Origin: Borborobacter arsenicus
GTDB lineage: Bacteria > Pseudomonadota > Alphaproteobacteria > Rhizobiales > Rhizobiaceae
Reading direction: 5' to 3'
Assembly (NCBI RefSeq): GCF_003934165.1
Contig: NZ_ML133510.1
Span: 30,810 to 94,809, forward strand
DNA length: 64,000 nt
Shown piece by piece: positions 29,728 through 44,762 of this stretch (positions are counted from its first letter, which is position 1; each line of letters opens with the position of its first letter). The notes under the pieces were generated by a model. That model worked only from the letters and a program-made list of their open reading frames with translations. It was not told the DNA's origin and made no database searches. Both the position numbers and the translations under genes were made by a program.

Positions 29728-30390
29728 TTACCGACTGCCGAAGATCGCAGAGCCGACCCGCACACAGGTCGCGCCGAAGGCGATGGCAAGCTCGTAGTCT
29801 GCGGACATGCCCATGGAGAGCTTTTCCACGCCGGCCTGCCGGGCGAGTTTTTCCAGAAGCGCGAAATGCGGACCGGGGTTCTCATCCGCCGGGGGAATGC
29901 ACATGAGGCCCTCGACCTCGATGCCGTGGACTTCCCGGCAGCGGGCGACGAAGGCAACGGTCTCCTTTGGCTCCACGCCCGCCTTTTGCGGCTCGGAGCC
30001 GGTATTGACCTGTATGTAAAGGCGCGGCGACTTGCCCTGCTTGCGCATTTCCTTGGCGAGTTCGGCGGCGATCTTCTCGCGATCGACGGATTCGATGACA
30101 TCGAACAGCGCGACGGCTTCCTTCGCCTTGTTGGATTGGAGCGGCCCGATCAGATGAAGCTCCGTGTCCAGGAATTCCTCGCGCAGTGCCGGCCATTTGC
30201 CTTGGGCTTCCTGCACCCGGTTCTCGCCAAAGACACGCTGGCCGGCTTCGAGCGCGGGGCGGATCGCGCCGGCATCGAAGGTTTTCGAAACGGCGACCAG
30301 CGTGACGGAGCCGGCAGCTCGCTTTGCTTCCCGTTCTGCCGCCGCGATCCTGTTTCGCACTGTTTCAAGCCGTTCGAGCGTGTCTGTCAT
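29728..30390 (-). CDS. YggS family pyridoxal-phosphate homeostasis protein
   Basis: A 220-residue single-domain alanine-racemase-like TIM barrel. The PLP lysine is K36 in LVAVSKTF. ENRVQEAQGK, HLIGPLQSNK and LSMGMSADYELAIAFGATCVRVGSAIFG-type blocks are in place. The protein buffers PLP and affects amino-acid balance in E. coli; it has no catalytic activity of its own. The usual HFIGHLQSNK reads HLIGPLQSNK here. The start was set at ATG 30390, which begins MTDTLERLE; the open frame continues to 30450 without similarity. It is divergent from leuS. Confidence 0.92.
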   Translation of the reverse strand: MTDTLERLETVRNRIAAAEREAKRAAGSVTLVAVSKTFDAGAIRPALEAGQRVFGENRVQEAQGKWPALREEFLDTELHLIGPLQSNKAKEAVALFDVIESVDREKIAAELAKEMRKQGKSPRLYIQVNTGSEPQKAGVEPKETVAFVARCREVHGIEVEGLMCIPPADENPGPHFALLEKLARQAGVEKLSMGMSADYELAIAFGATCVRVGSAIFGSR

Positions 30391-30537
30391 GATAAAGTCC
30401 TGCTGCTTTTCGTCGCCGGAAGATTTGCTTGGAGTTGACGGGTCCGGCAATCCGTGTTGAACACCCGCCCATGGATTTTGCGAACTGCCGGATGGCGGCC
30501 CGCAGCTTGATGCAAGCTTTTAAGTGAAACGCACCCG

Positions 30538-33156
30538 ATGGCAACCGAACGATACAATCCGCGCGCGGCAGAACCCAAATGGCAGAAGGCCTGGGACGCC
30601 AGGAAACTGTTCGAGACGAAGAACGACGATCCACGCCCTAAATATTACGTCCTCGAGATGTTCCCCTATCCATCGGGACGCATCCATATCGGCCATGTCC
30701 GCAACTACACGATGGGCGATGTGGTGGCGCGGTTCAGGCGTGCGCGCGGCTTCAACGTGCTGCACCCGATGGGCTGGGACGCCTTCGGCATGCCGGCCGA
30801 GAACGCCGCCATGCAGAACAATGTCCATCCCAAGGACTGGACCTACCAGAACATCGCCACGATGCGCGGCCAGCTCAAGACGATGGGGCTGTCGCTCGAC
30901 TGGAGCCGTGAGTTCGCCACCTGCGATGTCGACTACTACCACCGCCAGCAGATGCTGTTCCTCGACTTCGTCGACAAGGGGCTGGTGACGCGCAAATCGT
31001 CCAAGGTGAACTGGGACCCGGTCGACATGACGGTGCTCGCCAATGAGCAGGTCATCGACGGGCGCGGCTGGCGCTCGGGCGCGCTGGTCGAGCAGCGCGA
31101 ACTGACGCAGTGGTTCTTCAAGATCACCGATTACGCCGAGGACCTGCTGGTCTCGCTGGATGAACTGAACGAGTGGCCGGAAAAGGTGCGCATCATGCAG
31201 CGCAACTGGATCGGCCGGTCGGAGGGCCTGCTGATCCGCTGGGAGCTGGCGCAAGGCACCGCCCCTGAAGGCGAGAGCGAGCTGGAAGTCTATACGACGC
31301 GCCCCGATACGATCTTCGGCGCTTCCTTTATGGCGGTTGCCGCCGATCATCCGCTGGCGAAGAAGGCCGCGCAGAACAATCCGGCGCTGGCCGCCTTCAT
31401 AGACGATGTGCACCATATGGGCACCTCGGTCGCGACGCTGGAAGCCGCGGAAAAGAAGGGCATGGACACCGGCATCCGGGTTGTCCACCCGTTCGATCCG
31501 AACTGGACGCTGCCCGTCTATGTGGCGAATTTCGTGCTGATGGACTACGGCACGGGCGCGATCTTCGGCTGCCCGTCGGGCGACCAGCGTGACCTCGACT
31601 TCGCCAATAAATACGGCCTGCCGGTGGTGCCGGTGGTGATGCCGGAGGGTGGCGATGCGGCCACGTTCCAGATCACCGATGAAGCCTATGTCGATGACGG
31701 CGTGATGATCAATTCGCGCTTCCTCGACGGCATGAAGCCGCAAGCCGCCTTCGATGAGGTGGCAAAGCTGCTGGCCGACAGGACCGTCGGCAACCGCCCG
31801 ATGGCCGAGCGCAAGGTGAATTTCCGCCTGCGCGACTGGGGGATTTCGCGCCAGCGCTATTGGGGCTGCCCGATCCCCATGATCCACTGCGAGGATTGCG
31901 GCGTGGTGCCGGTGCCGCGCGCCGACCTGCCGGTGAAGCTGCCGGATGACATCGAGTTCGACCGGCCGGGCAATCCGCTCGACCGGCATCCGACCTGGCT
32001 TAATGTGAACTGCCCGAAATGCGGCAAGGCAGCGCGGCGCGAGACCGACACGATGGACACCTTCGTCGATTCGTCGTGGTATTTTGCCCGCTTCACCGCG
32101 CCATGGGAAAGCGAGCCCACCGACCGCAAGGCCGTCAACGAATGGCTGCCGGTCGATCAGTATATCGGCGGTGTCGAGCATGCGATCCTGCATCTGCTCT
32201 ATTCGCGCTTCTTTACACGCGCGATGCGTGAGACCGGCCATCTCGATCTGGCCGAGCCGTTCAAGGGCCTGTTCACGCAAGGCATGGTCGTCCACGAGAC
32301 CTATAAGGGTCCCGATGGCTGGGTGCTGCCCGCAGATGTCAAGGTCGAGGAAATCGACGGTAAACGGCAGGCCAGGCTGATCGCCACCGGCGAGAAAGTC
32401 GAGATCGGCTCGATCGAGAAGATGTCGAAGTCGAAGAAGAATGTCGTCGACCCGGACGACATCATCGCCAGCTATGGCGCCGATACGGCGCGCTGGTTCA
32501 TGCTTTCCGACTCGCCGCCGGATCGCGATGTGATCTGGACCGAGGCAGGCGTCGAAGGCGCGCATCGTTTCGTCCAGCGTGTGTGGCGGCTGATTTCGGA
32601 AGCCGCCCCGGCGCTCGCTGCTATCAAGCCGCAGGCGCAGGGCGCGGGCGATGCGGGGGCTGTCTCCAGATCAGCCCACAAGATATTGAAGGCGGTCGGC
32701 GACGATATCGGCAAGCTTGCCTTCAACCGGGCGGTGGCGCGCATCTATGAGCTGGTCAATCTGCTCCAGGCTCCAGTGGCCGAGATCACTGCCGGCAAGG
32801 CTTCTGCCGAAATGCAGGGCGCGGTGCGCGAGGCGGTCGACATCCTGGTTGCTATGATTGCGCCGATGACGCCGCATCTGGCGGAAGAGTGCTGGGAGGC
32901 CCTGAAAGGTTCTGGCCTGGTGGCCGAGCGGGCCTGGCCGGATTTCGATCCGGCGCTGATCGTGGACGACCAGATCGTCTATCCGGTGCAGGTCAACGGC
33001 AAGAAGCGCGGGGATTTGACAATCGCGCGCGACGCAGATCAATCTGCGGTCGAAAAGGCAGCGCTCGATCTCGACTTCGTGCAAAAGGCGCTGGAAGGAA
33101 AGACGCCGCGCAAGGTAATCGTCGTGCCGCAAAGGATCGTCAATGTCGTTGCCTGA
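30538..33156 (+). CDS. leuS: leucyl-tRNA synthetase
   Basis: An 872-residue class I aminoacyl-tRNA synthetase. HIGH is at residues 50-53 within [14 protein letters not shown], the editing (CP1) domain holds [12 protein letters not shown] and the [12 protein letters not shown] block, and KMSKS is at 628-632. The anticodon-binding domain and the C-terminal extension with [17 protein letters not shown] complete it. Length equals the bacterial norm. The 3' end overlaps lptE by 14 bases, the usual arrangement in rhizobia. Confidence 0.97.
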   Translation: MATERYNPRAAEPKWQKAWDARKLFETKNDDPRPKYYVLEMFPYPSGRIHIGHVRNYTMGDVVARFRRARGFNVLHPMGWDAFGMPAENAAMQNNVHPKDWTYQNIATMRGQLKTMGLSLDWSREFATCDVDYYHRQQMLFLDFVDKGLVTRKSSKVNWDPVDMTVLANEQVIDGRGWRSGALVEQRELTQWFFKITDYAEDLLVSLDELNEWPEKVRIMQRNWIGRSEGLLIRWELAQGTAPEGESELEVYTTRPDTIFGASFMAVAADHPLAKKAAQNNPALAAFIDDVHHMGTSVATLEAAEKKGMDTGIRVVHPFDPNWTLPVYVANFVLMDYGTGAIFGCPSGDQRDLDFANKYGLPVVPVVMPEGGDAATFQITDEAYVDDGVMINSRFLDGMKPQAAFDEVAKLLADRTVGNRPMAERKVNFRLRDWGISRQRYWGCPIPMIHCEDCGVVPVPRADLPVKLPDDIEFDRPGNPLDRHPTWLNVNCPKCGKAARRETDTMDTFVDSSWYFARFTAPWESEPTDRKAVNEWLPVDQYIGGVEHAILHLLYSRFFTRAMRETGHLDLAEPFKGLFTQGMVVHETYKGPDGWVLPADVKVEEIDGKRQARLIATGEKVEIGSIEKMSKSKKNVVDPDDIIASYGADTARWFMLSDSPPDRDVIWTEAGVEGAHRFVQRVWRLISEAAPALAAIKPQAQGAGDAGAVSRSAHKILKAVGDDIGKLAFNRAVARIYELVNLLQAPVAEITAGKASAEMQGAVREAVDILVAMIAPMTPHLAEECWEALKGSGLVAERAWPDFDPALIVDDQIVYPVQVNGKKRGDLTIARDADQSAVEKAALDLDFVQKALEGKTPRKVIVVPQRIVNVVA

Positions 33157-33712
33157 TCAGACGCGCAAGTCCTCGGCCCACATTTCACATCGAGCGATTA
33201 TCCTCGGCCTGTCGCTGTCGCTGGCTGCCCTGTCGGCCTGCACGGTGCGTCCGCTCTATTCCGATGCCGGGATGGCTGCGGGGGCACATGCCGGCGCGAG
33301 CGCGGGATTGTCCTCGATTGCGATCAAGCCGGTGACCACGCGTTATGCGCAGGAAGTACGCAACCATCTGATCTTCGGTTTCAATGGCGGCGCGGGTCAG
33401 CCGGCGAACCCGCTTTATTCGCTGACGCTGAACGTTACCGCGCTGGCTACTTCGGCCGCCAATATCCAGCGCGCGCTTGAAGAGGAGCCGACCGCCAGCA
33501 TGATGACGGTGGGCGCGACCTATGTGCTGACCGATGCCAAGACCGGCAAGGTGGTGGCACGCGGGCGGCGCGAAGCGTCGTCCTCCTATGACGTGCCGCG
33601 CCAATCATTTGCAGCGTTGCGCGCCCAGCGCGACGCGGAGAACCGTGCTGCGCGCGAGCTTGCCGAACTGCTGCGGCTGGCGATCGGGCAGGACCTTGCC
33701 AAAGCCCGCTGA
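33143..33712 (+). CDS. lptE: LPS-assembly lipoprotein LptE
   Basis: A 189-residue outer-membrane lipoprotein that partners LptD in inserting lipopolysaccharide. The signal peptide ends in a lipobox LSAC around residues 31-34, followed by TVRPLYSD. The mature part has the LptE-like SLTLNVT and [12 protein letters not shown] beta strands and a C-terminal helix rich in Arg/Ala ([14 protein letters not shown]). The identity rests on the lipobox, the RPLY start and its place directly after leuS. The gene usually following it, holA, is not here; a hairpin and the convergent transaldolase gene follow instead. Confidence 0.85.
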   Translation: MSLPDQTRKSSAHISHRAIILGLSLSLAALSACTVRPLYSDAGMAAGAHAGASAGLSSIAIKPVTTRYAQEVRNHLIFGFNGGAGQPANPLYSLTLNVTALATSAANIQRALEEEPTASMMTVGATYVLTDAKTGKVVARGRREASSSYDVPRQSFAALRAQRDAENRAARELAELLRLAIGQDLAKAR

Positions 33713-33719
33713 GTGGGCC

Positions 33720-33748
33720 ACGCGGCGTATTCCTGGGATATGCCGCGT
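33720..33748. terminator. hairpin between convergent lptE and the transaldolase gene
   Basis: ACGCGGCGTAT (33720-33730) pairs with ATATGCCGCGT (33738-33748), with one G-U pair and a seven-base loop. There is no T tract, so termination is inferred from its location. Confidence 0.45.
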
Positions 33749-33768
33749 AAGACCTGAAAATCTCGGAT

Positions 33769-34422
33769 TCAGCCGATCTTCTGGCCGGTCTTGGCCCAGT
33801 CGGCGAGGAAGCTTTCCAGCCCCTTGTCGGTGAGCGGGTGCTTGACCAGCGCCTTCAACGTTGCCGGCGGGATGGTGGCGACATCGGCGCCGATCAGGGC
33901 CGCCTGCTTGACATGGTTGACGGTGCGGATCGAGGCGGCGAGGATTTCGGTCTGGAAATGATAGTTGTTGTAGATCTGCCGGATCTCGGCGATCAGTTCC
34001 ATGCCGTCGATGCCGATATCGTCAATGCGGCCGATGAAGGGCGAGATGAAGGTCGCGCCGGCCTTGGCGGCAAGCAGCGCCTGGTTTGCCGAGAAGCACA
34101 GCGTGACATTGACCTGGCGGCCATCGGAGGTGATGGCCTTGCAGGCCCGCAGCCCGTCCAGCGTGAGCGGCACCTTGATGCAGATATTGTCGGCGATCTT
34201 CGATAGGACCTCTGCCTCGCGCATCATCTCAGCATATTCGGTGGCGACGACCTCGGCCGAGACCGGACCCTTGACGATGTTGCAGATTTCCTTGGTGACT
34301 TCCGCGATATTGCCGCCGGATTTTAGGATCAGCGAGGGGTTGGTGGTGACGCCGTCAAGCAGCCCAAGCTCGTTCAGTTCGCGGATTTCCTTCACATCAG
34401 CGGTATCGACGAAGAATTTCAT
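33769..34422 (-). CDS. transaldolase / fructose-6-phosphate aldolase family protein
   Basis: A 217-residue short transaldolase. The Schiff-base lysine is K83 in [35 protein letters not shown] begins the barrel in pattern, and [24 protein letters not shown] and [12 protein letters not shown] follow. Subfamily 3B enzymes are annotated as transaldolase in most alphaproteobacteria; the split from fructose-6-phosphate aldolase cannot be made by eye. ATG 34422 sits seven bases after AAGGAG, whereas ATG 34428 would be only one base from it. It is divergent from priA. Confidence 0.9.
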   Translation of the reverse strand: MKFFVDTADVKEIRELNELGLLDGVTTNPSLILKSGGNIAEVTKEICNIVKGPVSAEVVATEYAEMMREAEVLSKIADNICIKVPLTLDGLRACKAITSDGRQVNVTLCFSANQALLAAKAGATFISPFIGRIDDIGIDGMELIAEIRQIYNNYHFQTEILAASIRTVNHVKQAALIGADVATIPPATLKALVKHPLTDKGLESFLADWAKTGQKIG

Positions 34423-34515
34423 CGCCATTCTCCTTGATCTTTTTCAGCGCTCCGTGAGCAAGCGCTGCTGGTTCGGCCTTTGCTCTAACCTAAAGTCCGG
34501 GCAAGGTCACGCACC

Positions 34516-36726
34516 ATGAAACAAGATTCGCCCCAACGCCTGACAGAGGAAAAACCGGCTGCCGGCCGTTCGGTTCCGGTGCTGGTGCCGATGCCGGCGG
34601 AGCGTCCCTATAGCTATGCGGTGCCGGGCGATATGTGTGTCGAGCCCGGTTCGATCGTACGCGTGCCGCTCGGCCCGCGGCAGGTGGCGGGCATCGTCTG
34701 GGACGGCGAGTGTGAGGCCATCGACCCAAGGAAACTGAGGCCGATCAGCCATGTCTTCGACTGCCCGCCGATCGATGCCGACATGCGCCGCTTCATCGAC
34801 TGGATCGCCGCCTATACGCTGTCGCCGCCCGGCATGGTGGCGCGCATGATCCTGAGGGCGCCGGAGGCTTTCGATCCGGAACCGTGGGTGGAGGGCCTGC
34901 AGGCGACCGGCGCGGGACCCGACCGGCTGACGGCGGCGCGCACGCGCGTGCTGGAACTTGCAGCCAACGGCATGGCGTGGACGCGCTCCGGCCTTTCGCA
35001 TGCGGCCGGCGTCTCCTCCACCGTCATCGACGGGCTGAAGGCGCAAGGCGTGTTCGAGACGGTGATGATCCCGCCGCGGCCGGTGGTGGCGGCGCCCGAC
35101 CCCGCTTATGCCTCGGCTGAACTGACCGGGGATCAGGAGGAGGCAGCCCGGATGCTGCGCGACAGCGTGGCGGCCGATCGGTTTGCGGTTACGTTGCTTG
35201 ACGGCGTAACAGGTTCGGGCAAGACGGAAGTCTATTTCGAGGCGGTCGCGGCTGCGCTGGAAGAGGGGAGGCAGGTGCTGATCCTGCTGCCGGAAATCGC
35301 GCTGACGCAGGCTTTCCTCGAGCGGTTCCAGGACCGGTTCGGCACCAAGCCGGCGGAATGGCATTCCGATGTCGCGCCGCGCAAGCGCGAACGGGTCTGG
35401 CGTCAAGTGGCCGAAGGCGGGGTGCGAGTGGTCGCCGGTGCGCGCTCGGCGCTGTTCCTGCCGTTCAAGGAACTTGGCCTGATCGTGGTGGATGAGGAGC
35501 ACGATCCCGCCTACAAGCAGGAGGATCGCGTCTTCTACAATGCGCGCGACATGGCTGTGGTGCGCGGGCATATAGGCGGCTTTCCGGTAGTGCTGGCTTC
35601 GGCGACGCCCTCGGTCGAAAGCCGCGTCAATGCAAGCCAGGGCCGCTATGCGCGCGCCGTTCTGCATGCCCGCTTTGCCGAAGCGGCGCTGCCGTCGATC
35701 AGGGCGGTCGACATGCGCCGCTCGCCACCGGCACGGGGCGGTTTCCTGTCACCGATGCTGCTGTCGCATATGCGCGAGACACTGGAGCGGAGCGAGCAGT
35801 CGCTGCTCTTCCTCAACCGGCGCGGCTATGCGCCGCTGACGCTGTGCCGGGTGTGCGGCCATCGCTTCCAGTGTCCCTCCTGTTCTTCATGGCTGGTCGA
35901 GCACCGGTTTCGCGGGCAGCTCCAGTGCCATCATTGCGGCCATGCTGAAAAGCGGCCGGAAGCCTGTCCGGAATGCGGGACGCTCGACCATCTCGTGGCT
36001 TGCGGGCCGGGGGTCGAGCGTATTGCCGAGGAAGTGGTCGGCCAGTTTCCGGATGCGCGCACCATCGTGCTTTCCTCCGATATTCTGGGCGGCGTCAAAA
36101 GGCTGCGGCTGGAACTCGAAGCCATTGCCAATGGCGAGGCCGATATCGTGATCGGCACCCAATTGGTGGCGAAGGGGCACAATTTCCCCAACATGACGCT
36201 GGTCGGCGTGGTCGATGCCGATCTCGGCCTTGCCAATGGCGATCCGCGGGCCGCCGAGCGGACGTTTCAGTTGCTCAGCCAGGTGACCGGGCGGGCCGGG
36301 CGCACCGGCAAGAAAAGCCTCGGCCTGTTGCAGACATTCCAGCCGGACCATCCGGTGATGCGGGCAATCGTGTCGGGTGATGCCGAGGCCTTCTATGAAC
36401 GCGAAATCGATGAACGGCAGAAAGCCGGTCTGCCGCCTTTCGGCCGGCTTGCCGGCATCATCGTGAGTGCTGCGACGCGCGCGGAGGCGGAGGGCCATGC
36501 GCGCGGCTTGCGGCGCGCTGCGCCGCCGGCAAATGACATTCATATACTCGGGCCTGCGGAGGCGCCGCTGGCCCTGATTGCCGGTCGCCACCGGTTCAGG
36601 CTGCTGGTGCAGGGCGAGCGCGCGGCCGACATGCAAGCCTATCTGCGCCGGCTTCTCGCCACTGGCCCGAAGATCCGCGGTTCGGTGCGTGTGCAGGTGG
36701 ATGTCGATCCGCAGAGTTTCCTGTGA
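34516..36726 (+). CDS. priA: primosomal replication helicase PriA
   Basis: A 736-residue superfamily 2 DNA helicase that reloads the replisome at stalled forks. The N-terminal 3'-DNA-binding domain is followed by Walker A GVTGSGKTEVY and the DEEH box (VVDEEHDPAYKQED). A zinc-binding module of eight cysteines lies between CRVCGHRFQCPSC and CPECG, and the C-terminal helicase lobe has GTQLVAKGHNFPNMTLV and QVTGRAGRTGKKSLG. Length is typical of alphaproteobacteria. It is monocistronic by spacing and divergent from the transaldolase gene. Confidence 0.95.
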   Translation: MKQDSPQRLTEEKPAAGRSVPVLVPMPAERPYSYAVPGDMCVEPGSIVRVPLGPRQVAGIVWDGECEAIDPRKLRPISHVFDCPPIDADMRRFIDWIAAYTLSPPGMVARMILRAPEAFDPEPWVEGLQATGAGPDRLTAARTRVLELAANGMAWTRSGLSHAAGVSSTVIDGLKAQGVFETVMIPPRPVVAAPDPAYASAELTGDQEEAARMLRDSVAADRFAVTLLDGVTGSGKTEVYFEAVAAALEEGRQVLILLPEIALTQAFLERFQDRFGTKPAEWHSDVAPRKRERVWRQVAEGGVRVVAGARSALFLPFKELGLIVVDEEHDPAYKQEDRVFYNARDMAVVRGHIGGFPVVLASATPSVESRVNASQGRYARAVLHARFAEAALPSIRAVDMRRSPPARGGFLSPMLLSHMRETLERSEQSLLFLNRRGYAPLTLCRVCGHRFQCPSCSSWLVEHRFRGQLQCHHCGHAEKRPEACPECGTLDHLVACGPGVERIAEEVVGQFPDARTIVLSSDILGGVKRLRLELEAIANGEADIVIGTQLVAKGHNFPNMTLVGVVDADLGLANGDPRAAERTFQLLSQVTGRAGRTGKKSLGLLQTFQPDHPVMRAIVSGDAEAFYEREIDERQKAGLPPFGRLAGIIVSAATRAEAEGHARGLRRAAPPANDIHILGPAEAPLALIAGRHRFRLLVQGERAADMQAYLRRLLATGPKIRGSVRVQVDVDPQSFL

Positions 36727-36828
36727 GATCACGGTGATTTGGCGGTTCCCACCAGTCGGCTGCATGTTCTAGAACTAGCGACAACTAGCAAAGTGATTTC
36801 AGCATGAAATCAGTCTGGAGGGGACATC

Positions 36829-37224
36829 ATGGAATTCGCATTTCCCTGGCCATTCACGCAGGGAGAATGGCTGGCGTGGTCTTCGGCGGCCGTAACGGTG
36901 CTGCTCGGCCTGATCCTGCTTTTCGCACCCGCCGTCTCTTTCCGTCTCCTGAGGCTGCGGCCTGCCGAGAATCATCCCGAAGCCGTAGCCGAGGCCCGCG
37001 CCCGCATGGCGGGCTTTTATCTCGGCCTTGGCCTGTGCTGTATTCTCCTGGCTCAACCGCTGCTTTACATGGCGCTCGGATTCTCATGGCTGCTGACCGC
37101 CTTTGGTCGTATCGTCTCGATGCTGTCGGACCGTGGCAACACACTTTTCAACTGGATTTCGGTTGCGGTGGAACTGGTGCTGGCACTGCTGCCGCTTGCC
37201 TTCGCCTTTGGCCTGGTGCCCTGA
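36829..37224 (+). CDS. small four-helix membrane protein, unknown function
   Basis: A 131-residue very hydrophobic protein with about four membrane segments (roughly 16-38, 60-80, 82-97 and 108-130). A cytoplasmic stretch RLLRLRPAENHPEAVAEARARMAG lies between the first two in pattern. The GGAGGG-like site (CTGGAGGGGAC) is upstream of the ATG. The overall shape recalls DUF4345-type proteins, but I am not certain of the family. It lies between priA and the atp operon, 236 bases before atpH. Confidence 0.65.
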   Translation: MEFAFPWPFTQGEWLAWSSAAVTVLLGLILLFAPAVSFRLLRLRPAENHPEAVAEARARMAGFYLGLGLCCILLAQPLLYMALGFSWLLTAFGRIVSMLSDRGNTLFNWISVAVELVLALLPLAFAFGLVP

Positions 37225-37294
37225 TAGCGGCCCGTTTCGGCATAACTGCCGGCAAGATGCGACAAAACTGCCTGAATGGCGCATCCTCAACGTG

Positions 37295-37321
37295 TTGCGA
37301 CTCTGAAAGGCGTGTGCTAGA
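37295..37321 (+). promoter_or_regulatory. candidate promoter of the atpHAGDC operon
   Basis: TTGCGA (37295-37300) and GCTAGA (37316-37321) are separated by 15 bases. The -10 is preceded by TGT, as in extended -10 elements. The spacing is shorter than the ideal 17, so the call is tentative. The leader down to atpH would be about 130 bases; no other feature was seen in the gap 37225-37460. Confidence 0.3.
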
Positions 37322-37460
37322 CGGCAATCGACTTTCGATCGGGGGATACGACAGCCGTTTCTTTTCGATCGATAAACCGTAGCAAGGTCAAAGATTTAGC
37401 CAGAGTTTACAGCTCGCGCCAAGAATCTTGCGGCCTGTCAGAAAAGAGAAACGACGGCCC

Positions 37461-38020
37461 GTGGCAAAGTCTAGTTCGCCGATCTCCGCAGTTGCCGAAC
37501 GCTATGCAGGCTCCCTCTACGAACTTGCCGCCCAGGCGAATGCCGTAGTGAAGGTGGAAAAGGACCTCGGGCGCTTCGAGGCACTGCTTGCCGGCAGCCC
37601 CGAACTTTCACGCATGATCAAGAGCCCGGTCTTTTCGTCCGACGAACAGTTCAGGGCCATAGAGAAGATCGCCGACAAGGCGGGGATCACCGGCCTGGTT
37701 GGTAATTTTCTGCGTGTCGTGGCCAAGAACCGGCGGCTGTTTGCCGTTCCCGGCATGATCCAGGCCTTCCGCGAAATCGCCGCCGAGCAGCGCGGCGAGG
37801 TTGCCGCCGAGGTCACCTCGGCACATGCGCTGACGGCAGCGCAGCAAACCGAATTGAAGGCGGCGCTGAAAAGCGTGGCCGGAAAGGACGTTTCGATTAC
37901 GGCCAGCGTCGATCCCTCGCTGCTCGGTGGGCTCGTCGTGCGCATCGGTTCGCGCCAGATCGATACGTCGCTCAAAACCAAACTCAACTCGCTTAAGCTT
38001 GCACTGAAAGAGGTCGGCTG

Positions 38021-38021
<1 letters not shown>
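37461..38021 (+). CDS. atpH: ATP synthase F1 delta subunit
   Basis: A 186-residue peripheral-stalk protein. The N-terminal helical bundle contains [12 protein letters not shown] and the C-terminal part [20 protein letters not shown] and [25 protein letters not shown], the delta/OSCP signature. GTG 37461 was taken as the start because the family begins about ten residues before AERYA; a weak AGAGA lies upstream. The stop overlaps the atpA ATG by one base. As in other alphaproteobacteria, the F0 genes are elsewhere. Confidence 0.93.
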
Positions 38022-39550
<1,529 letters not shown>

Positions 39551-39566
39551 GGCTGATGGATAAGGC

Positions 39567-42127
<2,561 letters not shown>

Positions 42128-42129
42128 AA

Positions 42130-42218
42130 CGGCAATCGGCAATAGGGAGTAGGCAGTCGGATAGGGGCGGATGGCGGCAATATTTTCGTAACTGCCGACT
42201 GCCCACTGCCGACTGCCG
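42130..42218. repeat. inverted heptamer-repeat element between atpD and atpC
   Basis: The left arm (42130-42157) is four seven-base units close to CGGCAGT. The right arm (42191-42218) is four units in opposite orientation. The arms match at 23 of 28 positions and are separated by 33 bases that include another CGGCAAT. In RNA this would fold into a long hairpin between the two cistrons. It fills nearly the whole 100-base gap. Confidence 0.8.
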
Positions 42219-42227
42219 AATGAAAAC

Positions 42228-42626
42228 ATGGCTGAATCTTTCAAATTCGAACTGGTCTCTCCCGAGCGGCTGCTTGTGTCCGAGCAGGTCGAGCAGGCCG
42301 TCATTCCCGGTACGGATGGCGAGATGACGGTGCTGGCCAACCATGCGCCCGCCATGACCACCGTGAAACCGGGCGTGGTGACGGTGAAATTGGCTGGCGG
42401 CCAGGAAGATCGCTATGTGGTGTTCGGCGGCTTCGCCGATATTGTTCCCTCCGGCTGCACCTTGCTGGCCGAATCGGCAGTACGCGTTGCCGATGTGGAT
42501 CGCCAGGACCTTGCTCGCCGCATCCAGGATGCGCGTGAAGACGCGGCCGATGCCAAGGACGATCAGTCACGTGCCAAGGCCGAACAGTTCCTCAATAATC
42601 TGACGACGCTGCAGGACGCGCTCTGA
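42228..42626 (+). CDS. atpC: ATP synthase F1 epsilon subunit
   Basis: A 132-residue subunit that couples the rotor and inhibits hydrolysis. The N-terminal beta sandwich reads FKFELVSPERLL, PGTDGEMTVLANHAP and VVFGGFADIVP; a C-terminal helical hairpin follows. The start ATG has no purine-rich Shine-Dalgarno sequence: the ten bases before it are CCGAATGAAAAC-like, coming straight out of the repeat element. An in-frame alternative is not evident. It is the last gene of the operon and is followed by a strong terminator. Confidence 0.95.
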   Translation: MAESFKFELVSPERLLVSEQVEQAVIPGTDGEMTVLANHAPAMTTVKPGVVTVKLAGGQEDRYVVFGGFADIVPSGCTLLAESAVRVADVDRQDLARRIQDAREDAADAKDDQSRAKAEQFLNNLTTLQDAL

Positions 42627-42665
42627 CGTCTCGGAAACCTCCCGCTGGTTTCCAAAGTTCTTAAG

Positions 42666-42698
42666 AAGGCCTCCATCGACATCGATGGAGGCCTTTTT
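42666..42698 (+). terminator. rho-independent terminator of the atp operon
   Basis: A stem of about 13 base pairs, AAGGCCTCCATCG (42666-42678) with CGATGGAGGCCTT (42683-42695), has a four-base loop and ends in TTTTT. Confidence 0.9.
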
Positions 42699-42762
42699 GC
42701 TGAAGTGTGTCCCGAGCAGCGTTTTCGACAAGGCATCTCTCGAGCCAGCGGGGCGCCCACAA

Positions 42763-42800
42763 AAACAAAAACGGCCTCGCTGAGGGGGCCGATTTTTCTT
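42763..42800 (-). terminator. terminator of typA
   Basis: Read on the minus strand, CGGCC and GGCCG arms with an inner CTC/GAG pair are followed by TTTTTGTTTTTG. It lies about 25 bases past the typA stop, back to back with the atp terminator. Confidence 0.7.
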
Positions 42801-42818
42801 GGGTTGGAGAGGAAGGAA

Positions 42819-44645
<1,827 letters not shown>

Positions 44646-44762
44646 ATGTCAGCTCGGAGGGGTTGCGGGCACAGCCCGGAGGGCGCGCCGCGTTTCACTT
44701 GGGCGCGCTCTTACAGGTTTTTTCGCAAATGCGAAAGGGGCAGGCGAAAAAAGCCCGGCCAG

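Noticed and set aside
30520-32565. Open frame of 681 codons on - opposite leuS
   Set aside because: Antisense shadow of a high-GC gene; leuS has complete HIGH and KMSKS motifs.
42130-42218. Regularly spaced heptamers considered as a CRISPR array
   Set aside because: Units are seven bases, adjacent without unique spacers, and arranged as an inverted repeat; no cas genes are present.
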